From assembly GCA_031286695.1 (NCBI GenBank), contig JAITTY010000005.1, positions 1,054,001 to 1,118,000 on the forward strand: 64,000 nt of DNA. The letters run 5' to 3'. The notes beneath the pieces were generated by a model. That model was not told the origin of the DNA. It did no database searches and saw nothing but the letters and a program-made list of their open reading frames with translations. The position numbers and the translations under genes are program-made. Source of the DNA: Sphingobacterium sp. Its GTDB lineage: Bacteria > Bacteroidota > Bacteroidia > Sphingobacteriales > Sphingobacteriaceae. Shown piece after piece: positions 45,781-55,351 of the stretch (its first letter is position 1; the number at the start of each line of letters is the position of its first letter).

Positions 45781-46797
45781 ATGAAGTTAAACATTCAATC
45801 GAATATATCTTTAAAACCTTTCAATACGTTTGGAATAGAAGAAAAGACAAATTTTCTAATCGAAGTGAATGACAATGAAACATTGACCGAAATTTTTAAA
45901 AACGGCATATTTAACGAGACTTTTTTTGTTCTCGGCGCCGGTAGCAATGTCCTTTTTACTAAAGCATTCGACGGATATATTATTCGCATGACCAGCAAGG
46001 GCATACGGTCAAAAATTGATGGCGATGATATCTATGTCACAGCGCAAGCTGGAGAAATCTGGAATGACTTCGTTTGGTATTGTATCGAACATAATTACGC
46101 CGGCATTGAAAACATGGCCCTAATTCCCGGTACTGTCGGCGCTTCACCTGTACAAAACATCGGTGCCTATGGTACCGAGTTAATGTATGTCTTTCACGAA
46201 TGTCAGGCTTTCGATACGCATACAGGTAACTTTACGACATTCAAAAAAGAAGATTGCAATTTCTCCTACCGCGACAGCATCTTTAAAACAGCACACAAAG
46301 GGCGGTTTATTATTACCCAGGTAACTTATAAGCTTAGCCAAACAGCCCATATCAATACAACTTATGGTGCAATAGAAGCCGAACTCGCTAAAGAAAATAT
46401 AACAAACCCAAGTATTGCCGATATCGCAACCATTGTCTCCAAAATCCGCGTAGAGAAGCTTCCTGACCCAAGTACAGTGGGGAATGCCGGAAGTTTCTTT
46501 AAAAACCCTGTAGTTACAGCGTCGACTTTTGAACCTCTTCAGAAAGAATATCCTACAATACCGCATTATCCAATGCCCAATAATGAAACAAAATTGGCTG
46601 CTGGATGGTTAATAGAACAATGTGGTTGGAAAGGAAAAGAATATGGACAAGCAGGTGTATGGAAAAATCAGGCACTTGTACTAATAAATAGACAAAACGC
46701 TACAGGACAGGAAATTTACAATCTATCGGAACAAATTATAAGTGATGTAGCCAACAAATTTGGCATTAAGTTAGAGCGTGAAGTTAATTTACTGTAA
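45781..46797 (+). CDS. murB: UDP-N-acetylmuramate dehydrogenase (MurB)
   Basis: 338 residues from the ATG at 45781, where the conserved NTFGIEEK begins shortly after; a start at 45733 would add 16 residues. MurB reduces UDP-GlcNAc-enolpyruvate to UDP-MurNAc with FAD and NADPH. Visible motifs: FVLGAGSNVLFT (FAD), GIENMALIPGTVGASPVQNIGAYG, FSYRDSIFK, and GNAGSFFKNPVV with the catalytic Ser. WLIEQCGWKGK is the C-terminal signature. It belongs to the longer MurB type. Confidence 0.96.
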   Translation: MKLNIQSNISLKPFNTFGIEEKTNFLIEVNDNETLTEIFKNGIFNETFFVLGAGSNVLFTKAFDGYIIRMTSKGIRSKIDGDDIYVTAQAGEIWNDFVWYCIEHNYAGIENMALIPGTVGASPVQNIGAYGTELMYVFHECQAFDTHTGNFTTFKKEDCNFSYRDSIFKTAHKGRFIITQVTYKLSQTAHINTTYGAIEAELAKENITNPSIADIATIVSKIRVEKLPDPSTVGNAGSFFKNPVVTASTFEPLQKEYPTIPHYPMPNNETKLAAGWLIEQCGWKGKEYGQAGVWKNQALVLINRQNATGQEIYNLSEQIISDVANKFGIKLEREVNLL

Positions 46798-47058
46798 AGA
46801 TTTAAAAAAGTATTTTTATTTTTTTTAAATCTGAAAGCAAAAGAAAAACAGGCTTCACTTTAGTAAAACATCACTTTGAGCTAATTTTATTTACTTAAAG
46901 TTAGTCTACGCACACGTTTGCTCTGCTTAAAATAATCTTAAAATTATATTAACAAATCTAATTTTGCCATTTTTGGCGCATTATTTGCCTCATACTTAAT
47001 GAACCGCATTTTATAAACGTACTGTTTTGTAAAAAGAACAGTTATAATTCATTAAGCT
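46798..47058. other. intergenic region with possible sigma-factor promoter
   Basis: AT-rich. TAATTTTG at 46959-46966 matches TAnnTTTG but is 93 nt before the next ATG and lacks a -33 partner. Confidence 0.3.
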
Positions 47059-47568
47059 ATGACAAAGAATGAATTTGACACCATGGTTATTGAGCAATCG
47101 GACTCATTAAAACTCTACGCCAGAAATTTTACCAGTGATTACGAAGATGCCAACGATCTCGTTCAGGACACGATCCTGAAAGCTGTAACCTATTTTAAAA
47201 ATTTCAAAGAAGGAACCAATCTGAAAGGATGGCTTTACACCATCATGAAAAACACGTTTATTAATAACTATAGACGTATTGTGAAAACCAATTCTTTCAT
47301 TACGAAAGACGAGGATATTTCTAACTCTAACCTCCTATTATCCGCCTCCTCAAATCAAGGCGAAAGCAAATTTGTCATGGAAGACATCCATGAAGCTTTA
47401 TCTAGTCTTTCCGAAGAATATTACATCCCATTTTCGCTGTACTTTGAAGGGTTTAAATACCACGAGATATCTGAGCATTTAAATATCCCCATCGGAACGG
47501 TAAAAACAAGAATACATGTCGCCAGAAAATTAATGAAAAGATCACTATCGGCATATAAAGTAGCCTAG
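47059..47568 (+). CDS. ECF-type RNA polymerase sigma factor
   Basis: 169 residues. Sigma region 2: LKLYARNFTSDYEDANDLVQ, then DTILKAVTYFKNFKEGTNLK and GWLYTIMKNTFINNYRR. Region 4: YYIPFSLYFEGFKYHEISEH, then LNIPIGTVKTRIHVARKLM. A short linker joins them. No anti-sigma gene is adjacent; the next gene is a cytochrome b5-like protein. Such stand-alone ECF factors are common in Bacteroidota envelope-stress responses. The regulon cannot be read here. Confidence 0.92.
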   Translation: MTKNEFDTMVIEQSDSLKLYARNFTSDYEDANDLVQDTILKAVTYFKNFKEGTNLKGWLYTIMKNTFINNYRRIVKTNSFITKDEDISNSNLLLSASSNQGESKFVMEDIHEALSSLSEEYYIPFSLYFEGFKYHEISEHLNIPIGTVKTRIHVARKLMKRSLSAYKVA

Positions 47569-47599
47569 TTTTTCTATCTTCGCCTTTTTACAATAACAA

Positions 47600-47845
47600 A
47601 TGGCAGAAGAATTATCGGAATACAGCAAAAGCCAACTGGCTTTGCGTAATGGTCAGGATAAACCACAGATCTGGGTTGCTTATCGTGGATTTATCTATGA
47701 TGTGGGAGAAAGTAGACTGTGGAAAAACGGCATGCATTACGAGCATTGGGCTGGGCAAGATCTAACTGAGGAGCTCCAAGAAGCCCCTCATTCAGAATCT
47801 GTATTTTCAAAATTTCAGATCGTCGGAAAACTGAAAGATCAATGA
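47600..47845 (+). CDS. small cytochrome b5-like protein
   Basis: 81 residues. QIWVAYRGFIYDVGESRLWKNGMHYEHWAGQDLTEEL (in parts) matches the cytochrome b5-like heme/steroid-binding fold: two candidate heme ligands are His47 in GMHYEH and His64 in APHSES. The eukaryotic HPGG is replaced by GMHYEHWAG, as in short bacterial members. No membrane anchor, so cytoplasmic. Its stop at 47845 abuts the stop of the convergent PfkB gene at 47846. Confidence 0.75.
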   Translation: MAEELSEYSKSQLALRNGQDKPQIWVAYRGFIYDVGESRLWKNGMHYEHWAGQDLTEELQEAPHSESVFSKFQIVGKLKDQ

Positions 47846-48760
47846 TTATAAATTAAACTGAGATAGGGCAACAAAAGCGTTCAATCGCTTTTGTATGTCC
47901 TCTTCGGTAAGGTCAACCAAACGATCTGTTCCAAATTTCTCTACACAGAATGAAGCTAGCGCAGAACCAAAAATCAACGCGTTCTTCATGTTTGTAAAGT
48001 TTATACTTTTTACCTTGGCAAGATAGCCAATAAAACCTCCCGCAAAGGAATCTCCTGCACCAGTTGGATCAAACACATCTGCTAATGGTAGCGCTGGAGC
48101 AGAAAAAATCTGATTCTCTCCAAAAAGAAGCGCACCGTGTTCACCTTTTTTGATAATTAAATATTTAGGTCCCATTGCTAAAATGACTTTTGCAGCTTTA
48201 ACCAGCGAATACTCTCCCGACAGTTGCCTTGCCTCTGAATCATTTATGGCTAATACATCAACCTTTAGAAGCACCTTTCTTAAGTCATCCATAGCAACAT
48301 TCATCCAGTAGTTCATGGTATCCAGAACAACCAGCTTCGGTTTGTGATTTAATCGCGCCAGTGTTGTCAACTGTATTTGAGGGGTAAGATTACCCAGGAG
48401 AAGATATTCACAGTCCTGGTAGCTTTCTGGAATGATCGGATCAAAATCAGCTAATACATTTAAGTCAGTCGCCAATGTGTCACGGCTGTTCATATCGTTA
48501 TGATACCGGCCCGACCAAGAAAAGGTTTGTCCGCCAGAAACCACCTGAACCCCCGTCACATCTACACCACGGTTCTTAATAAGATCAAGATTGTCATTTC
48601 CAAAATCCTCCCCAACAACACTGACCAACTTAATTTGATCACATAGATAGGATGCGGCCAAACTAGCAAATGTACCGGCACCACCTACAATTTTGTCAGT
48701 TTTACCGAACGGTGTCTCTATTGTATCAAAAGCCACCGTACCAATAATTACTAAACTCAT
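47846..48760 (-). CDS. PfkB family carbohydrate/nucleoside kinase
   Basis: 304 residues. Signature 1 region: KIVGGAGTFASLAASYL (about 23-39). Signature 2: DPTGAGDSFAGGFIGYLA (about 230-247) with the catalytic Asp in GAGD. KYLIIKKGEHGALLF is the typical preceding strand. Phosphorylates a sugar or nucleoside with ATP; related Bacteroidota proteins are often called ribokinase or adenosine kinase, but the substrate is unknown. It converges on the b5-like gene without a spacer. Confidence 0.85.
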   Translation of the reverse strand: MSLVIIGTVAFDTIETPFGKTDKIVGGAGTFASLAASYLCDQIKLVSVVGEDFGNDNLDLIKNRGVDVTGVQVVSGGQTFSWSGRYHNDMNSRDTLATDLNVLADFDPIIPESYQDCEYLLLGNLTPQIQLTTLARLNHKPKLVVLDTMNYWMNVAMDDLRKVLLKVDVLAINDSEARQLSGEYSLVKAAKVILAMGPKYLIIKKGEHGALLFGENQIFSAPALPLADVFDPTGAGDSFAGGFIGYLAKVKSINFTNMKNALIFGSALASFCVEKFGTDRLVDLTEEDIQKRLNAFVALSQFNL

Positions 48761-48783
48761 AGTTTTTTAATAAGCATGGTAAA

Positions 48784-48809
48784 CAAAAAAACCGGCGTAA
48801 AGCCGGTTT
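48784..48809 (-). terminator. terminator of the tRNA-Asn array
   Basis: AAACCGGC/GCCGGTTT (48789-48796 with 48802-48809) with a 5-nt loop, then a T run on the minus strand. Confidence 0.85.
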
Positions 48810-48817
48810 CAATATTG

Positions 48818-48891
48818 CTCCTGAAGCTGGGCTCGAACCAGCGACCCTCTGATTAACAGTCAGATGCTCTAACCTGCTGAGCTATTCAGGA
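48818..48891 (-). tRNA. tRNA-Asn (anticodon GTT), copy 1
   Basis: 74 nt. Acceptor TCCTGAA/TTCAGGA with discriminator G73; anticodon stem CTGA around CTGTTAA; T arm CTGGTTCGAGCCCAG. No CCA encoded. Same sequence as copy 3. Confidence 0.96.
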
Positions 48892-48979
48892 ATTTATTTT
48901 TCGAGAAATTCCTTTCTCATAGAGTGTACAAAAATAGTACATTTTAATTTGTTATGCAAATAAAATTATTTGCTTGTCG

Positions 48980-49053
48980 CTCCTGAAGCTGGGCTCGAAC
49001 CAGCGACCCTCTGATTAACAGTCAGATGCTCTAACCGGCTGAGCTATTCAGGA
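48980..49053 (-). tRNA. tRNA-Asn (anticodon GTT), copy 2 (D-loop variant)
   Basis: 74 nt, identical to its neighbours except position 17 in the D loop (C instead of A; genome position 49037). Confidence 0.96.
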
Positions 49054-49103
49054 ATGAAAAATTGAATATTTTAAAAACTCCGGTTATGTAAGTTATTAAA
49101 TTG

Positions 49104-49177
49104 CTCCTGAAGCTGGGCTCGAACCAGCGACCCTCTGATTAACAGTCAGATGCTCTAACCTGCTGAGCTATTCAGGA
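49104..49177 (-). tRNA. tRNA-Asn (anticodon GTT), copy 3
   Basis: 74 nt, the first gene of the array in transcription order. Identical to copy 1 over the full tRNA. Confidence 0.96.
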
Positions 49178-49423
49178 GTGTTTTTCAATTTTTCCGGAGA
49201 CCCTATTGCGTTTCCGTGATGCAAGTATCGGAAGATTATTAGAATACTACAAATTTTTTGAGCACATTTTTTACAACTTCCTAAATTCCAATTAGAATAA
49301 TTTATTTTTATTTCTCATGCAACTCCACAAAATCGCCTTTTCAGCACTTAAACCAACATTATCCTTCTTTTACATTCAATAGCTATTAGCTAATCAATGG
49401 ACAATATTGTAAATTCAGTACGA

Positions 49424-50800
49424 TTAAAGTAGCACACCTTTCAAAATAAGCGTCGCCACACTAAAATAGATCAGCAAACCTGTTACATCGACTAATGTCG
49501 ACACAAAGGGCGCGGAAGAACTCGCCGGGTCGGCCCCAAGCCGTTTCATCACAAAAGGCAACATAGACCCCATCAACGATCCCCAGAGGACGACACCTAC
49601 CAGCGATAAAGAAATAACCAATGCAACCAACACCCAATACTCACCATAACTATGTGCAAAAGATTGCCAAGCCATAATCCGTAGAAAGCCAAGCCCACCC
49701 AAAATAAGCCCCAGTAATAACCCCGACAAGATCTCCCTTCGCATCACACGCCACCAATCACCCAAAGTAACTTCCCCTAAAGCCATCGCTTGAATAATTA
49801 ATGTAGACGCTTGCGAACCGCTGTTCCCACCACTGGAAATAATAACAGGCATCAGTGCAAACAACATAATCGCGCTTGCCATTTGCTCTTCGAAATGTTC
49901 AATAACCGTAGCTGTTAAAAGCTGTCCCAGAAACAGAACAATAAGCCACCCCGCTCTCTTCTTCACCAAGTTTTTAATCGACACATCCAGGTAGGGCTCA
50001 TCCAAAGCCTCCGTCCCCCCGATACGCTGCATATCTTCCGTGTACTCCTCGTTGGCTACCCAAAGAATATCATCGACAGTCACAATCCCCAACATAACAC
50101 CCTGCTCGTCGACAACAGGCAAGGCCACTCGATTATTCATCCGGAAGATGTTGATCGCTTCCTCCTGAGGATCGTAAGCATTGAGCGATATCAGACGATG
50201 ATCGATAAGTTCACCAACCACGGTATCCGGCTCGGCCATCAGCACATCTTTGATCCGAATATCATCAACTAACTTCCCATTTCCGTCAATCACATAGAGC
50301 ACATCTATCGTCTCCGAATCCCTTCCATAACGTCTAATATGTCCCAATATCCGTTCAATACTCCAGTGCTCTTTTACGGTAATATAATCAGGCGTCATTA
50401 GACGCCCAACGCTATCTTCTGGATAACCCAGCAAAGCCAATGCTTCAACACGATCTTTGGGTGGTAACAGTAAAATTAAATGCTTAATATCGTCCTTCAT
50501 TTCTGAAAAAAAAGAAGTCCGATCGTCGGGGGGTAACTCGTTAATTAATGCACTAATTTTTGCTTTAGAAAGCTTCTTAAAAATCCTGTTTTGAGTAGGG
50601 AAATCCAGAATACGAAAAACGTTAACTGCGCGATTCAAATTTAATGATTCAATAAATAGTGAGCCATGTTCGGGCAACTCATCAATCAGCTCCTCTACTT
50701 CTGAAATATTTAATTCATTCAAAAATTCTTCCAGCCCAACAAGATCTCCACCTGCGATCAATTGCTCTATTTGATTCACCTGCATTTCCAGTTCTTCCAT
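49424..50800 (-). CDS. mgtE: magnesium transporter MgtE
   Basis: 458 residues from the ATG at 50800, chosen because AGGAGAT lies just before it; the upstream ATG at 50836 lacks such support. Domains: MgtE N-domain helical superhelix (about 10-120), two CBS domains (about 125-250: LMTPDYITVKEHW, DILWVANEEYTEDMQ), a plug helix, then five membrane helices (about 275-455) with the signature ISSGGNSGSQASTLIIQAMALGE (in parts) and GADPASSSAPFVSTLVDVTG. It is a Mg2+-gated channel of the inner membrane; the N and CBS domains close it when cytosolic Mg2+ is high. Confidence 0.95.
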   Translation of the reverse strand: MEELEMQVNQIEQLIAGGDLVGLEEFLNELNISEVEELIDELPEHGSLFIESLNLNRAVNVFRILDFPTQNRIFKKLSKAKISALINELPPDDRTSFFSEMKDDIKHLILLLPPKDRVEALALLGYPEDSVGRLMTPDYITVKEHWSIERILGHIRRYGRDSETIDVLYVIDGNGKLVDDIRIKDVLMAEPDTVVGELIDHRLISLNAYDPQEEAINIFRMNNRVALPVVDEQGVMLGIVTVDDILWVANEEYTEDMQRIGGTEALDEPYLDVSIKNLVKKRAGWLIVLFLGQLLTATVIEHFEEQMASAIMLFALMPVIISSGGNSGSQASTLIIQAMALGEVTLGDWWRVMRREILSGLLLGLILGGLGFLRIMAWQSFAHSYGEYWVLVALVISLSLVGVVLWGSLMGSMLPFVMKRLGADPASSSAPFVSTLVDVTGLLIYFSVATLILKGVLL

Positions 50801-51444
50801 ATCTCCTATCAATTTAAAAATCCTACATCTAAACAAAGTTTATATGTTACAAAAATCGCTTTTTTAAAGTAAATTCTGCATAAAAAAATAAATAATAAAA
50901 ACCTGCAGCCTGTCGCAGTAATTATGATAAATACCAGACGTACCCTTTAATGCCTCATCAAAAAATAAGACATTTTGTCACCAATATAAATTAAAGAGAA
51001 AACCGTTCTCACCAACAACTTCAACAGGTTCAAGAAAAAAAAGACGATTAAATTTATAGTCTAATTATCAATCCATTTTTTTATCAACTAAAATAAACCA
51101 GGCGACGGCTACCTCACCATTAGATATCCGAAAGCAACAACCCATAGTCGTCAGATTTTTACACAAAAAAAAGCAAACAAATTTTCCCGGTATAGTCTTA
51201 GAATCGCCAATTATTTAAGTATATTCGTCGTATGCTTTAACCTGTTCAACATAGGGCATTTTTTCAGAATAGCCCAATAGCACTGAGTTATTTTAAAGAA
51301 AAAAACAACAGAAAAAAAGCGAAATTTAAAAAACATAAAAACCTATTATTCAAACACAAAGAAATTATTAAAAGAACTTAAAGTTCACATAAATAGCAAT
51401 AATAAAACTAAAAAAAATAGCAAACATTAGATTTATAAAAATTA
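50801..51444. other. 644-nt AT-rich intergenic region
   Basis: Separates the divergent mgtE and outer-membrane fusion genes. No coding relic recognised. A short inverted repeat GAACTT-A-AAGTTC (51374-51386) lies 60 nt before the next ATG and could be an operator. The left part must hold the mgtE promoter. Confidence 0.35.
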
Positions 51445-54294
51445 ATGAAACATAAAAATATAATTATCAGCACATTATCGTTATTATCATTAATAATATA
51501 TTCACAAAAAAGTTACGCTCAATTTTTTGAAGACAGCCAAGCCCCTTTAAGCCAAAAATGGTATAAAATTGAAACCAAGAATTTTCAACTAATTTTCCCG
51601 GAGGAGATGAAGAGCAAGGCCCCTACCCTAGCTGACCAGGTTAACCGATCGCTGCGTACAACTTCTAGAAATTACAAAATAACACCGCGGAAAATTCCAT
51701 TCATTATCCACAACACGAATCTACAAACGAATGGTTTTGTACAGCTGTCTCCACGTAAATCTGAACTATACAGTACCGCCGGAGCAGAGCCCGACAACCA
51801 GACCTGGCTACCTAATTTGATCCTTCATGAATCAAGACACGTAAGTCAATTTGACAAATTGACAGGAAAATTACGCGCCCCATTTTTTGAACAATTAGCC
51901 CTTGCCTACTATGGACTGACTGTTCCTTCCTGGTATTTCGAAGGGGATGCAACGCTGACCGAAACGATATATTCAGAGGGAGGAAGAGGAAGATTACCCG
52001 CTTTTGAAATGCCAATCAAAGCAAATTTTCAATCTAATCACCACTATAGTTTTAATAAATATTTATTAGGATCCTACAAAGACATTGTCCCAAGTTACTA
52101 TACAATCGGCTATCTGATGACCTCCACTTTAAAGTCAGAATTACCTTCGAATTATGAAGCCGACCTCTTTTCGGAGCTTAACAAAAAACCGTTATACCCT
52201 TATAATATCAATCGCGTTTTAAAGAAAAAAATAGGTGGAAATAGCGCTTATTTATACAACAGAACAATAGCAAATTTGGACGCTATCTGGAATAAAAAAA
52301 CAAGCGGTTATCAATACCAGAAATACACAGAAATAGACAAGAAATACAGCGGCTATTACAACAGTAATTTATTGCCAAAATACAAGAATGGTCTGATCTA
52401 TTTTATTAAACAAAATCCCCAAAAGACCAATGCTATTTATACCTATGATGTAGCAACAAAAACAGAAAATAAGCTCGTCAAAACCGGCATACAGTTAACG
52501 CCACATTTTGACGTAAACAGCAATTACATCTTATGGGATGAGCTTCATAAAGATCCGCGTTTCAACAAAAGAACATACAGCGTTATCAATATCATGAATC
52601 TCAAAACAAGGAAAATTAACCAGCTCAGCAAACAGACGAGATATTATTCACCGATTTTAAGTCCCCTAGACGAAACTATCGCCTGCGTTGAGGTAGATTT
52701 ATCCAACGACAGCTATCTAACGCTTATAAGCCTTAAAAACAACAGTATCATCAAACGGATTAAAATAGGCAACGCCGAACAGCTGCAACACCCTACTTTT
52801 AACCCTCAAGGAGATAAAATAGTAGGTATACGATTATCCCAATCCGGAACCGCACTATGTGAAATCGACCTGAAAAATGACAAAATTACCAACCTAACGC
52901 CATGGGGTAATCAACAATATGAAAGACCGCAATACCTTTCAGGTATGAAAATCATCACAAAAGCCAACTTCAATGGTATCGATAACATTTACAGCATCGA
53001 CCTCATATCTGGCAAAAAACAGCTTTTGACAAAGGCACAGTTTGGCGCGTTCAACCCATTTTACGACAAGGACACAAGGCAATTATTCTTCAACGACTAC
53101 CAGTACAACGGCTACAAAATCGCCCAGACATCCATAGATACCGCATTTGATATCGCTCCAGAAACGGATTACTTTTCGCATTACTACGCCACGGCATTGA
53201 CCAAAGACAGCGTAAAAAATATCGCTGCAGTCCCTGTAGATACTAGTCAGCACTACCAAATTGTTCCCTATCGTGGACTGGGTAGAACGTTTAATTTCCA
53301 TAGTCTTTCGCTAAGTAGCAGCAATTTTGAAAGCTTCGACAATTTTAAACCCGGAGTCTTCTGGTTATCAAACAACATCTTAAACACCACACAAATTGCA
53401 CTGGGATATGAATATGACACCGACATTCGAAAAGGAGTATATTCGGCAGAACTGACCTACAACAAGTACTTCCCAAAATTCTCATTGCGTTATGAAAACA
53501 GAGGGCAAATCGCAGCAGCAAGCATCCCTAATAAACCGGACAGTAGCATCCGTTTCGACTGGCGCGAGCATTATATATCGTCACAGATCTCCATCCCACT
53601 CTCCTTTTACAGAAGAGACTACGTCTATTCCACTGGGTTCAACCTGGCAACAGCTTATCTAAGGCGCTATGACCTTAGCCGAACAGATGTCAAAAACTTT
53701 AATTACGAGACCGCATTTCCATTGACATACCAGCTTTACTTCAATCGCAATGCTCGAATGGCTAGTATGGACCTCTACCCAAGATGGGGACAAAATTTTA
53801 GTATCACCTACCGACATACGCCTTTTGAAAACAATGCAAAAGGTGAAATTCTATCCGCAAGAACAGTATTTTATCTACCTGGATTTATGAGCAATCACGG
53901 TTTTCAAGTTAGACTGAGCGCCCAAACAGGATCAGGAATTTATCAATACATCAACGATATCCCTCTAGTGAGTGGATTTAGCTACTACAAATATGAAAAA
54001 ATAAAAAACACGGTATTGGTCAACTATCGTTTCCCTATAGCTTATCCCGACCTTGGTTTAGGGTCCTTAGCTTATATTAAACGTGTAAAAGGGGGAGTAT
54101 TTGCCGATTATCAAAATATACACAAACACCGGGAAGTTTCACCAAAAAGTTTTGGAGCCTATCTCTCGCTTGATTTCAATGCTTTTAGGTACCCACTTCC
54201 AGATTTCGAATTCGTCGTTAAAGGCACCTATATCAATGACAACACGACCACACAACGTGTAGTTCCAACATTCAGTTTAAACTACACCTATTAA
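51445..54294 (+). CDS. outer membrane fusion: zinc-protease-like domain, TolB-like propeller, beta-barrel
   Basis: 949 residues. Signal peptide (...IIYSQKSYAQ). About 35-290 resembles a gluzincin peptidase (MA-like): LHESRHVSQF carries HExxH, and WYFEGDAT, about 40 residues later, supplies a possible third zinc ligand Glu. About 300-600 is a beta-propeller of TolB/WD40-like repeats (YSPILSPLDETIACVEVD, LQHPTFNPQGDKIVGIRL, FNPFYDKDTRQLFFND). From about 620 to the end alternating aromatic strands form an outer membrane barrel ending FSLNYTY. This makes a surface or periplasmic protease-like protein tied to the outer membrane. Function unknown; the layout is visible in sequence. Confidence 0.75.
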   Translation: MKHKNIIISTLSLLSLIIYSQKSYAQFFEDSQAPLSQKWYKIETKNFQLIFPEEMKSKAPTLADQVNRSLRTTSRNYKITPRKIPFIIHNTNLQTNGFVQLSPRKSELYSTAGAEPDNQTWLPNLILHESRHVSQFDKLTGKLRAPFFEQLALAYYGLTVPSWYFEGDATLTETIYSEGGRGRLPAFEMPIKANFQSNHHYSFNKYLLGSYKDIVPSYYTIGYLMTSTLKSELPSNYEADLFSELNKKPLYPYNINRVLKKKIGGNSAYLYNRTIANLDAIWNKKTSGYQYQKYTEIDKKYSGYYNSNLLPKYKNGLIYFIKQNPQKTNAIYTYDVATKTENKLVKTGIQLTPHFDVNSNYILWDELHKDPRFNKRTYSVINIMNLKTRKINQLSKQTRYYSPILSPLDETIACVEVDLSNDSYLTLISLKNNSIIKRIKIGNAEQLQHPTFNPQGDKIVGIRLSQSGTALCEIDLKNDKITNLTPWGNQQYERPQYLSGMKIITKANFNGIDNIYSIDLISGKKQLLTKAQFGAFNPFYDKDTRQLFFNDYQYNGYKIAQTSIDTAFDIAPETDYFSHYYATALTKDSVKNIAAVPVDTSQHYQIVPYRGLGRTFNFHSLSLSSSNFESFDNFKPGVFWLSNNILNTTQIALGYEYDTDIRKGVYSAELTYNKYFPKFSLRYENRGQIAAASIPNKPDSSIRFDWREHYISSQISIPLSFYRRDYVYSTGFNLATAYLRRYDLSRTDVKNFNYETAFPLTYQLYFNRNARMASMDLYPRWGQNFSITYRHTPFENNAKGEILSARTVFYLPGFMSNHGFQVRLSAQTGSGIYQYINDIPLVSGFSYYKYEKIKNTVLVNYRFPIAYPDLGLGSLAYIKRVKGGVFADYQNIHKHREVSPKSFGAYLSLDFNAFRYPLPDFEFVVKGTYINDNTTTQRVVPTFSLNYTY

Positions 54295-54316
54295 GGAGAG
54301 TTAACCCTATCCAAAA

Positions 54317-55186
54317 TTAAGGATGGATCGCCCAATTAAAATTCAGGGCCAAAGCATAATGATCCGACAGCGGTAATCCTTTGAGGTTGGTGAACAGATT
54401 ATTTTCTATATTATAATCCCGGGCAGCAAGACTTAGGTGACTGCTGCTCCTATAAAGAATTTTATCAATGGATTCACTCTGATTACCGATAGACAACATA
54501 TGTGGAGGCTTAAACTCGTGCCTTATCTCAGGTACTAAGCCTCCGTTTTCCAGCTCAACCCAACTATCCACCAGGGTTGTGGAATCCATAAAATCATGCA
54601 GATTATCATCACAAAAACTATAATGTGCGTTAAAATCCCCCATGACAATAAGTGGTCTGTCCGTTGAATGCTCTCCAATATAATCGCGCAGCTGGTTGAG
54701 ATTATCCCGGCGTGCACTTGAAGCTTTCCTGCTATTTTGTGCATTCGCATGGACATTATACACATCCAGCCAGACCTCAGGAACAATCTCTACCTGAACC
54801 AGGGTAAAGCCTTTTGGGGTCAGAAAATCAGCTCCAGTACGTTTCTTCCAGGGCACACGGACAACATCGGTCATCGGAAAATGAGACAGGGTATTGAGAC
54901 CATCACCAAAGGGAACGCGCCCCTTGGTTTTCGTGCGATACGGATGTAAATTCCCACCCCAATATAAACTTCTATTATAATTGAAATCCTCCTGTACGTT
55001 CACGATATCAAAGGGATTAATCTTCTTTCCAATTTCAGCGATACTCCGGCTTCTACCTGTGATCGCCGAGGATATAATCCCGGGCAAGCCCGCTACATTA
55101 TACGTCAGTACCGAAAAAAAACCAGAACTACCTTTTTCTTTACTTTTATTAGCATCCATCAATATCTGCATATATAACCATGTCAT
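54317..55186 (-). CDS. endonuclease/exonuclease/phosphatase (EEP) family protein
   Basis: 289 residues (start at 55186 or an ATG 15-27 nt further in). EEP motifs in order: LTYNVAGLPG, VNVQEDFNYN (catalytic Glu), DVYNVHANAQ, IVMGDFNAHY (GDFN), and LPLSDHYALAL (SDHxP-type His). No clear signal peptide is visible, though the first residues are hydrophobic. The family cleaves phosphodiesters in DNA, inositol phosphates or sphingomyelin; the substrate is unassigned. Members acting on sphingolipids share this layout, and Sphingobacteriaceae make sphingolipids, but that link is only suggestive. Confidence 0.8.
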   Translation of the reverse strand: MTWLYMQILMDANKSKEKGSSGFFSVLTYNVAGLPGIISSAITGRSRSIAEIGKKINPFDIVNVQEDFNYNRSLYWGGNLHPYRTKTKGRVPFGDGLNTLSHFPMTDVVRVPWKKRTGADFLTPKGFTLVQVEIVPEVWLDVYNVHANAQNSRKASSARRDNLNQLRDYIGEHSTDRPLIVMGDFNAHYSFCDDNLHDFMDSTTLVDSWVELENGGLVPEIRHEFKPPHMLSIGNQSESIDKILYRSSSHLSLAARDYNIENNLFTNLKGLPLSDHYALALNFNWAIHP

Positions 55187-55303
55187 GATAAATTTAGCAA
55201 ATACAATAAAAACTCACCAGTACTACACAAACATTTAACAGATAATTGATTTAATCTGACATTACATCAATAGTACAAATTGCGACACCCCAATTTTTAA
55301 AAT

Positions 55304-55328
55304 AAAAAAAGGACAGCTTTTGCTGTCC
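55304..55328 (-). terminator. terminator of pgk
   Basis: GGACAGC/GCTGTCC (55311-55317 with 55322-55328) around TTTT, followed on the minus strand by seven T; 24 nt after the pgk stop. Confidence 0.85.
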
Positions 55329-55351
55329 CTTTCAAAAAAAATCGTTTCGTA

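Noticed and set aside
46180..46566. 128-codon frame antisense to murB
   Set aside because: Shadow of a conserved gene, no recognisable domain or start signal.
48818..49177. Three near-identical spaced repeats, considered as a CRISPR-like array
   Set aside because: Each repeat is a complete tRNA-Asn with cloverleaf pairing; the repeat and spacer sizes do not fit CRISPR.
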